A stretch of DNA of 64,000 nt from an uncultured Lachnospiraceae bacterium (GCA_903789615.1 CAIFEV010000001.1:62001-126000); one strand, 5' to 3'; counted from the first letter of the stretch, positions 35,744-43,339 are shown. Notes: generated by a model not told the origin, from the sequence alone. Program-made: numbers and translations.

Positions 35744-35935
35744 GATAGCAATCCATAGATCATACAAAAGGCGCAGACGTCAGCCTTCCGTCTTGGAGAC
35801 TAGATACCCTGTATCGAAATCCGCACAGGCGGTAAAACCTGAAAACGGTCATCTATATCTTATTCTATACGGATAAGTGATGTTGGCTTTATCTTAAGGA
35901 ATCCCACGGCTTTAGTCGTGGGAGGATGTCAATCA
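35744..35935 (+). ncRNA. Probable omega (reRNA) guide RNA of the IS element
   Basis: The non-coding stretch after tnpB up to the right-end hairpin is the expected place for the TnpB guide scaffold. It contains paired segments and ends at CCCACGGCTTTAGTCGTGGGAGGATGTC. If so, the guide would be the flanking bases immediately right of the element (about 35935 onward). Location is by family analogy; the RNA itself is not observed. Confidence 0.5.
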
Positions 35936-36260
35936 ATCGCAAATATCACGGAGCTAAAAAGTGCATCGCTGAAATGGATGCCGGGATTCATGTGTCCGAA
36001 CATGAGATATCAAATGTTGATGATGAATGACGGCCGGATATAAGGTGATTGGGTGAGCGCAGTGTACGAAGTATTATGCAGGGTCTGCAAGAGGTCGCAC
36101 AGGATATCGCCGGGGAGAAAAAGCTTTCTAGGAATACAATTTCCATCATGGCGCCTGAAGGACAGAACAATAAAAAGGACAAAAAGACGAGCGGGCATGG
36201 CAAAGGCAATTAAGCCTGAATTTGCAGCACAAGGGAACTACCCGTATATAACCTTATATA
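35936..36260 (+). other. Degenerate region right of the IS element
   Basis: No convincing full gene. A short frame from TTG 36049 to TAA 36213 (54 codons; MQGLQEVAQDIAGEKKLSRN, then a Lys/Gly-rich end) looks like the tail of a mobilisation-type protein. A second short frame, YHGAKKCIAEMDAGIHVSEHE, precedes it in another phase. Both are probably remnants. Confidence 0.35.
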
Positions 36261-36266
36261 ACTTTT

Positions 36267-36307
36267 CTGAATTTCGGCAGTAATTTCAATCTACTGCCGA
36301 AATTCAG
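36267..36307. repeat. Inverted repeat IR-A, copy 2
   Basis: CTGAATTTCGGCAGTA, nine-base loop, TACTGCCGAAATTCAG: a perfect 16-bp stem. Shares the right arm and flank with copy 1 at 33444. Confidence 0.82.
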
Positions 36308-36321
36308 TTGCTCAGAAAACG

Positions 36322-36453
36322 GGTGGCCTGTTTCCTTGTCATCTTTGCGTCGGCGGTTGTCATTGTTCTGCTGGAGATGGCAAGAGAAGGAATCGGAGGA
36401 TTTATCCGCGCGTAACGCATCAATAAAAAATCATTGTGGTCCGGGGACTGTTC
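36322..36453 (+). repeat. 132-bp duplication, copy 1 (C-terminus of a small membrane protein)
   Basis: Starts GGTGGCCTGTTTCCTTGTCA and ends GGGGACTGTTC. It encodes VACFLVIFASAVVIVLLEMAREGIGGFIRA and a stop, but has no start codon or leader of its own. Copy 2 lies at 36843-36974 with the same length and about one tenth of positions changed. Confidence 0.8.
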
Positions 36454-36546
36454 TTTTCGTCCAATCATTTGTTTTCCGTCCAAATTTGTGCGATATTGGA
36501 CGAAAAGTAGAATGATTGATCGAAAAGGGAAATGAGAAATTTTAAT
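36454..36546. repeat. TTGGACG hairpin repeat, copy C
   Basis: TTTTCGTCCAATCATTTGTT and TTCCGTCCAA on the left, TTGGACGAAAAGTAGAATGA on the right, then AATGAGAAATTTTAAT. The arms pair almost throughout (TTTTCGTCCAATCATT against AATGATTGATCGAAAA). Confidence 0.8.
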
Positions 36547-36547
36547 A

Positions 36548-36634
36548 ATGAGGAATGGTGTAACAATTTACGCAGATATCTTCCTGCCTGCTGACGCGGA
36601 AAGACATCCGGCAATATCGATACCGCATCATCGG
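36548..36634 (+). pseudogene. N-terminal fragment of a CocE/NonD-type hydrolase
   Basis: MRNGVTIYADIFLPADAERHPAI matches the usual beginning of CocE/NonD alpha/beta hydrolases (M.DGV.IYADIFRP), but the frame becomes unrelated after about 27 codons. Directly follows repeat copy C. A remnant only. Confidence 0.55.
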
Positions 36635-36732
36635 ATGCGGAATACATTGCAGTCAGACGTTACTGTTGAGGCATCTGGCTGCTTGTTTTGTTTTCTGGAC
36701 CTGATTGAACGGGATCGGTGCAGACGTACGAG

Positions 36733-36936
36733 ATGATGGAAGTCTTTACATTGTCAGAGAAAAGAAACAAAAAAATCACATCCATATGCATGGCCGGAAA
36801 GGCACAAATCAAAGGATGCAGAGAAACCATGACCGGAATGGCGGTGGCCTGTTTCCTTGTCATCTTTGTTGCGGCGGTTGTTATTGTTCTGCTGGAGATG
36901 GCAAGGGAAGTAATCGGAGTTTTTATCCGCTCGTAA
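36733..36936 (+). CDS. Small single-pass membrane protein
   Basis: 67 residues from ATG 36733: a hydrophilic basic front, then one strongly hydrophobic helix (TGMAVACFLVIFVAAVVIVLLEMA) and REVIGVFIRS. Its 3' half is the second copy of the 132-bp duplication. The start is uncertain, with no good ribosome site; ATG 36790 is another option. Unknown function. Confidence 0.45.
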   Translation: MMEVFTLSEKRNKKITSICMAGKAQIKGCRETMTGMAVACFLVIFVAAVVIVLLEMAREVIGVFIRS

Positions 36937-36974
36937 CGCATCAATAAAAAATCATTGTGGTCTGGGGACTGTTC
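36843..36974 (+). repeat. 132-bp duplication, copy 2
   Basis: Same 132 bases as 36322-36453 without indels, including the shared tail CGTAACGCATCAATAAAAAA and the GGGGACTGTTC end. This copy keeps an upstream reading frame. Confidence 0.8.
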
Positions 36975-37016
36975 CGCTTCTTCAGGTGGGGTGGTCTCCG
37001 GATTTTTTCGTTATAT

Positions 37017-37503
37017 TCATTGCGCTTTCTGTTTAAACATTTCCTCAATTTCCTCTGGGGTATCAGCAAAATTATTATCAATCATTGCGCGAATGATTCC
37101 GTAGGTTAAGTAGGTTGTGTCATAGAGCGTGTACCGGACGGAACCAGTGCTGCTTTGCGGAACAATGACCTTCACGAAGAGCTGCTCTACGAGGTGCACA
37201 AGGTTGTGTTTTCTGAGGGCACGGATGTATTCCTGCTCAGCATAGAAATAGCGGACCAGGTGCTTCGTGACTTCAGACTGCGGTCTTTCCGCAACTTTGT
37301 TCAGTTCTGCGTATTTTGCCCATCCGACGATCAGGTGGTAAATAAACACATCATCCATACGATCGAAGTTCCGATAAAAGGCATTCCGGGAAACGCCTGC
37401 TTTTCGACAGACAGAAGTTACGGTGATGTCTTTGTTACTGATCAGCAGCTGTGCAGATGCTTTTTTTTGTCAGCAGCGCAATTTCAGCATTATTTGGATT
37501 CAT
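37017..37503 (-). pseudogene. TetR family regulator broken by a frameshift at an A8 run
   Basis: ATG 37503 (GAGGGA upstream) reads MNPNNAEIALLTK, then reaches a run of eight A (T8 at 37461-37468). Seven A would continue as KASAQLLISNKDITVTSVCRKAGVSRNAFYRNFDRMDDVF, a TetR helix-turn-helix, and run on to KQKAQ for about 161 residues. The track shows only the 113-residue C-terminal part. One extra base is the only defect, so this may be a pseudogene, a slippage-controlled gene or a sequencing error. Confidence 0.82.
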
Positions 37504-37691
37504 GTTCTCCCTCGTGACGTCACAGATCTGGTTGTACTGTGACTTTATCAGTAATCTGGAACCTGCTAAAGTGTATGACATAGACTTACCTGTTTCTGGT
37601 TTTTAATTTGCATGAATAAAAGAGTTCAATCGTCTTACAAAGGAAAAGAACGTGGAATATGCCCGGTACCGTACCGAGCGGGAACGGATGA

Positions 37692-37856
37692 GCAATCTTG
37701 TCTGCTCTTAAATGGGTAGAAAATGCGGCCTGTATGCGAGGTGCCGGCGTTCCTATCGAGATGCTGATTGAGTATGTCCGGCTGTTTCCGATGCTCAGGA
37801 GGAGGTTCGGAGCATTTCCGAAAACACGACCTGGGGATACGGAAATCATTTTCTGA
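37692..37856 (+). pseudogene. MerR-family regulator fragment
   Basis: ALKWVENAACMRGAGVPIEMLIEYVRLF is the dimerisation-helix start typical of MerR-type proteins (LKW...MR.AG..IE.L.EYV.LF). No N-terminal DNA-binding part precedes it in frame (TGA at 37689), and the downstream sequence soon turns unrelated. Confidence 0.6.
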
Positions 37857-37863
37857 CGGGAAA

Positions 37864-38148
37864 GCAAGCATACCATACAGCCGGTTTCTCGGATACGATA
37901 AAGGCGAAAACGGAAAATTTGTGATCAACGAGAAGGAAGCAGAGACCGTAAGGGGAATTTTCCAGCTTTTCATTTCCGGTTATTCCTTTGACGCGATTTG
38001 CAGAAAACTTGAGGAGAAGGGCGTGAAGCCGCCAGCTGGGAAGGACACGTGGCGGCCTTCAACAGTTCAGTCCATGATCCGAAAAGAGAAGTGCTTACAG
38101 GCAGAGAAAACGAATACCCTTTCTGTAAGCGCTTATCCTTTTATGTAA
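37864..38148 (+). pseudogene. Large serine recombinase fragment
   Basis: IPYSRFLGYDKGENGKFVINEKEAETVRGIFQLFISGYSFDAICRKLEEKGVKPPAGKDTWRPSTVQSMIRKEK is the recombinase domain that follows the catalytic domain in large serine integrases. The N-terminal resolvase domain and the zinc-ribbon/coiled-coil end are both missing. Evidence of a past integrative element in this island. Confidence 0.78.
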
Positions 38149-38470
38149 TCCAAGCATTATCCTCAGTAAGATCAGTTCCGGCTTATCCTGTGCTGCACGC
38201 CGTCAGGACCAGCCGGAATATAGTGGTATCTGTCTTTGTATCTGACAAAGCAGTAAACAGTGAGGGCAATGCCGAGTCCTTGGAAAGGTGAAACCGCCGC
38301 ACCACCATTCCCGGATAATCACGGTACATCCTTCAATATTGTAAGTTGTCATAAACCACACGTCTTCTGTGATCTCTGATAGATGATTCTCATAAAGACG
38401 GCTCTTCAGATGGTTTTCTTACCAGATCGGAATGCTTATTCTTTGTACATTTCATACGTTTCTGTAGTTA
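38149..38470. other. Intergenic region, 320 bp, with a possible minus-strand gene remnant
   Basis: No intact gene. On the minus strand one phase reads GLGIALTVYCFVRYKDRYHY followed by IPAGPDGVQHRISRN and a stop, and another phase just upstream reads TTYNIEGCTVIIREWWCGGF, as if one small membrane-type protein had been frameshifted. Not assignable to a family. Confidence 0.3.
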
Positions 38471-38471
38471 T

Positions 38472-38696
38472 TCAGCTTACCTCATCTATCTCAATTTCTG
38501 GTTCACCAGCCTTTTGTGACTCATACAGTTCCTCTTCCTGGTCACCCATCATTTCCATGATTTCGCCACCTTCATGGTAGCAGCTTAAGTCATAAAGGGC
38601 TGCGTCATTTGCATCCTCCTCATTCTCAAAAACTCTACCATCATCAACCTCTAACCGTTCACCATCATTAAATACAAGATATGCTTTCCACCCCAT
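38472..38696 (-). CDS. Small acidic hypothetical protein
   Basis: 74 residues, very acidic (about one in three Asp/Glu): MGWKAYLVFNDGERLEVDDG, FENEEDANDAALYDLSCYHE. A GAAAGGAG site precedes the ATG at 38696, so translation is plausible. Such acidity recalls DNA-mimic or antirestriction-like proteins, but there is no family evidence. Not recognised. Confidence 0.55.
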   Translation of the reverse strand: MGWKAYLVFNDGERLEVDDGRVFENEEDANDAALYDLSCYHEGGEIMEMMGDQEEELYESQKAGEPEIEIDEVS

Positions 38697-38771
38697 ACGA
38701 TTCTCCTTTCACATATTCAGTTTTCGCCATGGAACAACATAAGAATGGACTATACAATATTTATTATAGTA

Positions 38772-39071
38772 TCATTTTTTATAAATTACATTATCTATAT
38801 AAAAATATAATTGTTCTGGTTCAGCATCCGGTTCAATCGTCTTCTTTGCTGTCTGAATCGCTCGTTTTCTTTGCTTCTCCTGTTTAAGAAGAAAACTGAA
38901 GGAAAACCATATTTCGTATACATGACCGTTGTGTAAAGCGGTATTTCTCTTCCAGTGTTTTACCCTGACGTAAAGTGTCGATGACTTCATCCAGAAGAGA
39001 AAGATTTTTTCCCGCTTTTTCATAAGCTTATCGTTTTTCTTATAAGCAGTGGTGAATTTGACGGTCAGCAT
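38772..39071 (-). pseudogene. yafQ: YafQ-type toxin, frameshifted
   Basis: ATG 39071 follows the antitoxin stop directly. The first 22 residues (MLTVKFTTAYKKNDKLMKKR) match YafQ/RelE toxins. The frame then slips at CGGGAAAAAATC: the next phase continues as KNLSLLDEVIDTLRQGKTLEEKYR, as in intact YafQ, and then loses similarity. The catalytic C-terminus is not found, so the toxin is dead. The 99-residue ORF in the track is mostly out-of-frame translation. Confidence 0.82.
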
Positions 39072-39344
39072 TTATTTGTCGAGCGCGTTCCTGAGATCGT
39101 CCATGTTCGTATATCCCGGAACGTCAGGGGTGCGGGAGATAGACTTAACTTCCTTCATGGCGTCCAACACTTTGCGGGAATACTGCGGCACCTCTACGGT
39201 AATACGGTAGGCCGACACGCAGGACGCACCGACGAAGAAATATATTAACTGCTCCGGACATGTCCCTCCCAAGCTTTCCAAAGAGTTCGTTGGCCTGTTT
39301 TTTATATTCGCATCAATACAAATCTGAGTAGGAACTGTAGCCAA
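39072..39344 (-). pseudogene. dinJ: RelB/DinJ-type antitoxin with two compensating frameshifts
   Basis: TTG start at 39344 behind AAGGAG. Residues 1 to about 15 (ATVPTQICIDANIK) and about 51-90 (ITVEVPQYSRKVLDAMKEVKSISRTPDVPGYTNMDDLRNALD) are good DinJ sequence. The middle (NRPTNSLESLGGTCPEQLIY...) is not. The other phase there reads KKQANELFGKLGRDMSGAVNIFLRRCVLRVGLP, the true DinJ core. One base is missing in an A6 run and one extra base sits near CCGTATT, so the ORF stays open but its DNA-binding core is scrambled. Confidence 0.85.
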
Positions 39345-39483
39345 ATAATTATCTCCTTCTATCGATAATAATTTACATTGTCAATCAAATACCAGACTGA
39401 AAAATGGCGCGATATGCAAATTTACCAAAGAGTGGGGGATACTCTGATGCTGCTGAATTTCATATACCCCTGGCCAGTCTGTG

Positions 39484-39513
39484 TTGCCGGAACAGCTTAT
39501 AATAGCTTATAAT
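39484..39513 (+). promoter_or_regulatory. Promoter of the aldo/keto reductase gene, with duplicated -10
   Basis: TTGCCG at 39484-39489 and TATAAT at 39508-39513 (18-bp spacer). AGCTTATAAT occurs twice in direct tandem (39494-39513), giving two possible -10 boxes ten bases apart. Confidence 0.6.
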
Positions 39514-39542
39514 GACTGGCAACTGGTCTGAGGAGGAATTCA

Positions 39543-40394
39543 ATGGCGGAGTATCCTTTCATAACTATACAGGACAAGCAATATCCCTTGTACGGCCTTG
39601 GAACCACCGTCTTCTGGAACGGCTGCCCGGAGGCGGAGGACGCGTACGCGTCTGTCATAAGCGACGGTCTGGTGAACATGATCGACTGCGCGGAGATGTA
39701 CGGAGATGGCCGGTGTGAGGAAGCGGTCGGCAGGATTCTGAAACGGACCGGCAGAGACCGCGTGTATCTGGTCGACAAGATCCTTCCGGACAACGCCGTG
39801 CCGGGGCAGTTCATGAAAAGCCTGAAACAGTCTCTGAAGCGTGTCGGGACGGATCACTTTGACCTGTATCTTCTCCACTGGAGAGAAAAGGCGGATCTTC
39901 CATTTGTCATCGACAGCATGGAGCGGGCGGTGAAGGAAGGCCTGATCCGGCATTGGGGTGTTTCAAATTTCGATGTGAAGGACATGGAGGATCTGTTTGC
40001 CTGCGAGGGCGGAAGAGGATGTGCGGCCGATCAGGTCATGTACAATCTTGGGACGCGGGGCATTGAGTATGACCTTCTGCCGTGGCTAAAGACAAACGGC
40101 GTGCTGCCGATGTCGTATTCCACGCTCGGGTCTTCCCAGCTTGACACGCGGCAGGTGGTGGCGGACAGTCCCGTTGTCAGGCGGATCTGCGGGGAGATGC
40201 AGGTGAGTCCTTCGGCGCTGATGCTTGCTTTTGCGCTGCGAAACCGAGATATATGCACGCTTTTCTCAAGCCGCTCCGAGTGCCACATCCGGGAGAATCT
40301 GGCCGGGGCGGCAAAGGTCTCTGAAAAGGTTCTTGAAATGCTGGATGAGGCTTTCCCGGCACCGGCTGAAAAGACACCGCTTGCGAAATTGTAA
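39543..40394 (+). CDS. Aldo/keto reductase
   Basis: NADPH-dependent carbonyl reductase, 283 residues of TIM barrel. Catalytic Asp-Tyr in MIDCAEMYGDGRCEEAVGRILK, Lys in VYLVDKILP, His in DLYLLHWREK. The cofactor tail is recognisable in LALRNRDICTLFSSRSECHIRENL. GAGGAGG ribosome site. First chromosomal gene right of the island, back at high GC. Substrate unknown. Confidence 0.9.
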   Translation: MAEYPFITIQDKQYPLYGLGTTVFWNGCPEAEDAYASVISDGLVNMIDCAEMYGDGRCEEAVGRILKRTGRDRVYLVDKILPDNAVPGQFMKSLKQSLKRVGTDHFDLYLLHWREKADLPFVIDSMERAVKEGLIRHWGVSNFDVKDMEDLFACEGGRGCAADQVMYNLGTRGIEYDLLPWLKTNGVLPMSYSTLGSSQLDTRQVVADSPVVRRICGEMQVSPSALMLAFALRNRDICTLFSSRSECHIRENLAGAAKVSEKVLEMLDEAFPAPAEKTPLAKL

Positions 40395-40417
40395 TGAAAG
40401 ATGAAAGAAGAAGGATT

Positions 40418-41368
40418 ATGGATAGGATAGCCGTACTGATTCCCTGCTACAACGAGGCAAAGACAATCCGGAAGGTCGTGACGGACTTCAGAAAGGCGAT
40501 TCCGGAGGCGTCGATTTATGTATATGATAACAACTCGACGGACGGCACGGCGCAGATTGCGCGGGATGCCGGCGCCATCGTGCGGCATGAGTACATGCAG
40601 GGCAAGGGCAATGTGGTGCGCCGCATGTTCCGGGAAATCGACGCAGACGTTTACGTGATGACCGACGGCGACGACACGTACCCTGCGGAATATGCGCCGC
40701 AGCTGGTTGCGCCGGTGCTGGAGCACCACGCGGACATGGTTGTGGGTGACCGGCTTTCCTCCACATACTTTGAGGAGAACAAGCGGCCGTTTCACAATTT
40801 CGGCAATTCCATCGTGCGCAGTATGATCGACCATCTGTTCCGTACGGATATCAAGGACATCATGACCGGATACCGCGCGTTCAGCTATGAGATGGTGAAG
40901 ACGTTTCCGGTGATTTCAAAAGGCTTTGAGATCGAGACGGAAATGAGCATTCACGCGGCTGACAAGAATCTCCAGGTGGAAAATGTCGTCATCCCCTACC
41001 GGGACAGGCCGGAAGGCAGCGTCTCGAAGCTGAATACGTTCTCGGACGGCCGCAAGGTGATCGGAACAATCTTCCGGCTTCTGCGGACGTACAAGCCGAT
41101 GCGGTTCTTCGGGATCCTGGGACTGGTGTTTCTGATTCTGGGCATTGCCTTTGTGATCCCGGTTTTTGCGGATTACATCGCGACGGGACTGGTCAGACGC
41201 TATCCGACACTGATTGTGTGCGGATTTTCTATTCTGACTTCGGTGATTTCCTTTTTCAGCGGTCTTGTCCTGCAGACGATCGCCTGGAAGAACCGGCAGG
41301 ATTTTGAGCTTGCGTACAACGCGGCGGCGGAGAAAAAAGAAGAGAAGATGAAAAAGAAAGACGATTGA
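40418..41368 (+). CDS. Family 2 glycosyltransferase with C-terminal membrane segments
   Basis: 316 residues. N-terminal GT-A domain: IAVLIPCYNEAKTIRKVV, YVYDNNSTDGTAQIA, MTDGDDTYPAEYA (metal-binding DxD-type). Two hydrophobic segments near the end (FFGILGLVFLILGIAFVIPVF and IVCGFSILTSVISFFSGLVLQ), as in dolichyl/undecaprenyl-phosphate sugar transferases (GtrB-like). ATG 40418 is preferred because AAGAAGG precedes it; the track ATG 40394 overlaps the reductase stop. Likely makes a lipid-linked sugar. Confidence 0.88.
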   Translation: MDRIAVLIPCYNEAKTIRKVVTDFRKAIPEASIYVYDNNSTDGTAQIARDAGAIVRHEYMQGKGNVVRRMFREIDADVYVMTDGDDTYPAEYAPQLVAPVLEHHADMVVGDRLSSTYFEENKRPFHNFGNSIVRSMIDHLFRTDIKDIMTGYRAFSYEMVKTFPVISKGFEIETEMSIHAADKNLQVENVVIPYRDRPEGSVSKLNTFSDGRKVIGTIFRLLRTYKPMRFFGILGLVFLILGIAFVIPVFADYIATGLVRRYPTLIVCGFSILTSVISFFSGLVLQTIAWKNRQDFELAYNAAAEKKEEKMKKKDD

Positions 41369-41459
41369 TGAGTTACGGGTTATCTGTACCGATTTCCGGG
41401 CGGCATGCAGAAGGTCGGAAATACGAACAGATACATGTAAGTATTTACAGTAGCCAGAG

Positions 41460-41497
41460 AAAACCACCTGCGGTATAATTACAGGCAGGTGGTTTTT
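41460..41497 (+). terminator. Terminator after the glycosyltransferase gene
   Basis: AAAACCACCTGC pairs with GCAGGTGGTTTT around an A/T-rich loop containing TATAAT, then a short T/A tract. Confidence 0.8.
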
Positions 41498-41505
41498 AAA
41501 ATGTC

Positions 41506-41528
41506 GGCCCGTTACGTAAAAGCGGGCC
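41506..41528 (+). other. Leader hairpin next to the ribosome site of the isomerase-like gene
   Basis: GGCCCG/CGGGCC with an 11-base loop, ending four bases before AAAGGAGA. It could expose or hide the ribosome site; a role is not shown. Confidence 0.45.
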
Positions 41529-41548
41529 AGTAAAAGGAGAGCTTCAGA

Positions 41549-42970
41549 ATGTTAGTTGACACAAAGGCAAGGGTGGGAGTATTTTCCATCGCTCTGGGGG
41601 CGTATCTTCCGCAGTTCCCGCAGCTTGTCCCGGAATTTGAGGGGCAGTATGCGGCGTTTAAGAAGACGATCCCGAACAGCGTGGAGCTCATCGACGGAGG
41701 AATGGTTACCACAAAGGAGCAGGCCATGGCGGCGGGCGACAAGTTCCGCGCGGCTGACGTTGACCTTGTATTCCTGCAGATGCTCACGTATGCGACTTCG
41801 TACAATGTTCTTCCGGCCGTGAGAGACCTGGACGTTCCGGTCGTCATCGTCAATGTTCAGAAGAAGAAAGCTCCGGATTACGCAAACACAGATATCCCGA
41901 CATGGCTCGGGACCCTGTACGCCTGCGGAGCGACGGGCGAGGCCGTGGCGGATCTGGAGAGAGCCGGCAAGCGGCATGCCATGATAACGGGCGTCGTCGA
42001 GGGAGGCGACCCGCAGGTTCAGAGCGAAATCGACGACTGGTGCCGCGCAGCACAGGTCAGACGGAGATTCCGCGACACCAACCTGGCGCAGATCGGAAGA
42101 CCGTATCCGGGCATGATGGACCTGTACATCGACGAGACTAATCTCTATAACCGCATGTTCGTGTACACGAAGCAGTTTGACTGGGAGAAGATGTGGTGCA
42201 TCGCCGATAACGTCACGGATGAAGCGGTCATCCGCGCAAAGGCAGAGGATATCCTGGACACCTTCGACATCGAAGGCGGCGGGACTGTCGAGAAAGTATG
42301 GGACATGGCGCGCTATGTCGTCGCCTTTGAACAGTGGGTGAAAGACGAGAAGATCGGACTGGTGGCTTCCCACTACGACGGCTTCGCAAAAGGAGTCGCG
42401 GGGAAACTCGACTCGATGCTGATTCCGGCATTTTCCATGCTGATCAAGCAGGGGACAGCCTGCGCGGTTGAGGGCGACATCAAGGTTGCCATGGCGATGA
42501 GCATCTTAAAGACGATCGCGGGCACCGGCCAGCTCTCCGAGATGTATTCCATCGACTTTAATGAAGATATCTGCATCATCGGCCACTCCGGATCCGGCGA
42601 TGCGGCGATCTCGACGGCGCACAAGCCGACAATGAAGATTGTTCCGGTCTTCCACGGCAAGGCCGGCGGCGGGTATCTTACGCAGTTCTATCCGCCGACA
42701 GGCGACGTGACCTATCTTGCCATCACGCAGGATGCGGACGGCCACTTCAAGTTCGTCACGGCGGAAGGTGTGAACCAGCCGGGGCCGATCTTCACATTCG
42801 GCGATACCAACATGAGAACGAAATTCTCCTGCGGCGCGCGCGAGTTCGTGAACCGCTGGAGTGAGGCGGGCCCGACCCATCACATGGCCGCCGCCATCGG
42901 ACGCCATATCGGGACGATTCAGAAAGTGGCGGAGATCCTGAATATTCCGTGTGAAGTTATAACAAGATAA
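41549..42970 (+). CDS. L-arabinose/L-fucose isomerase-fold protein
   Basis: 473 residues. Start RVGVFSIALGAYLPQFPQL with DLVFLQMLTYATSYNVLP, WLGTLYACGATGEAV and a C-terminal block GHSGSGDAAISTAHKPTMKIVPVFHGKAGGG...FTFGDTN...GPTHHMAAAIG. This pattern fits the AraA-related branch of FucI/AraA sugar isomerases (Rossmann-like N-terminal domains, metal-site His in the C-terminal part). No other sugar-use gene adjoins it. Strong AAAGGAGAG ribosome site; transcribed alone between two terminators. Substrate not determinable. Confidence 0.8.
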   Translation: MLVDTKARVGVFSIALGAYLPQFPQLVPEFEGQYAAFKKTIPNSVELIDGGMVTTKEQAMAAGDKFRAADVDLVFLQMLTYATSYNVLPAVRDLDVPVVIVNVQKKKAPDYANTDIPTWLGTLYACGATGEAVADLERAGKRHAMITGVVEGGDPQVQSEIDDWCRAAQVRRRFRDTNLAQIGRPYPGMMDLYIDETNLYNRMFVYTKQFDWEKMWCIADNVTDEAVIRAKAEDILDTFDIEGGGTVEKVWDMARYVVAFEQWVKDEKIGLVASHYDGFAKGVAGKLDSMLIPAFSMLIKQGTACAVEGDIKVAMAMSILKTIAGTGQLSEMYSIDFNEDICIIGHSGSGDAAISTAHKPTMKIVPVFHGKAGGGYLTQFYPPTGDVTYLAITQDADGHFKFVTAEGVNQPGPIFTFGDTNMRTKFSCGAREFVNRWSEAGPTHHMAAAIGRHIGTIQKVAEILNIPCEVITR

Positions 42971-42998
42971 TCCGGATAAACTCAATCAATTCTTCAGA

Positions 42999-43037
42999 GG
43001 CTGACGCGTCAAAAGATGATGCGTCAGCCTTTTTTTC
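42999..43037 (+). terminator. Terminator after the isomerase-like gene
   Basis: GGCTGACGC / GCGTCAGCC with loop, then eight T. Strong and canonical. Confidence 0.93.
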
Positions 43038-43060
43038 TTCAGGCGACGCTTACTCCGGTG

Positions 43061-43339
43061 TTATCTGCATAGAAAATGGATGTGCGGATTTTCGTCTGCG
43101 GCGCGGGTGATGATTTTCAGGAGCGTAAAGGAAAAGGAAGAAGCGGCGAGGAGTACCAGCGTCTGTCTGTCTGCCGTAAGTGCAACGTCTTCTTTTATTT
43201 CGGTCATTGCGTCAAACAGGGCGTCAAGGTTTTCGGCGTTTCCTGCCGGAAGCCGCAAGGTTTCCCTGAACCATTCGAGAGCCGTTTTGCGGGAGGTGAG
43301 TGCCGCGGCGTCAAGCGGGATTTCGCGCGTATTGTTCAT
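43061..43339 (-). CDS. Barstar family ribonuclease inhibitor
   Basis: 92 residues. IPLDAAALTSRKTALEWFRETLRLPAGNAENLDALFDAMTEI matches barstar, including the GxNLDAL..L motif (here NAENLDALFDAM). It should bind and block the linked barnase inside the cell. Its ATG overlaps the barnase stop by four bases, so the two are translationally coupled on the minus strand. Confidence 0.88.
   Translation of the reverse strand: MNNTREIPLDAAALTSRKTALEWFRETLRLPAGNAENLDALFDAMTEIKEDVALTADRQTLVLLAASSFSFTLLKIITRAADENPHIHFLCR

Larger units (their letters stand above)
33705..35935 (+). mobile_element. IS200/IS605 family insertion sequence with tnpA and tnpB
   Basis: The ends are marked by subterminal hairpins: CCCACGCTTTTAACCGTGGG at 33717-33736 on the left and CCCACGGCTTTAGTCGTGGG at 35903-35922 on the right, with near-identical stems. 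Inside are tnpA (HUH Tyr transposase) and tnpB in the same direction. No long terminal inverted repeats or target duplications, as expected for this family. Exact ends are estimated to within about ten bases. The element interrupts an area rich in other repeats. Confidence 0.88.

Noticed and set aside
33444-36546. CRISPR array
   Set aside because: The repeated hairpins are few, irregularly spaced, of different families and without constant-length spacers or cas genes.
37604-38148. Active integrative element at the serine recombinase
   Set aside because: The recombinase lacks its catalytic N-terminus, and I found no att-like direct repeats flanking the island.
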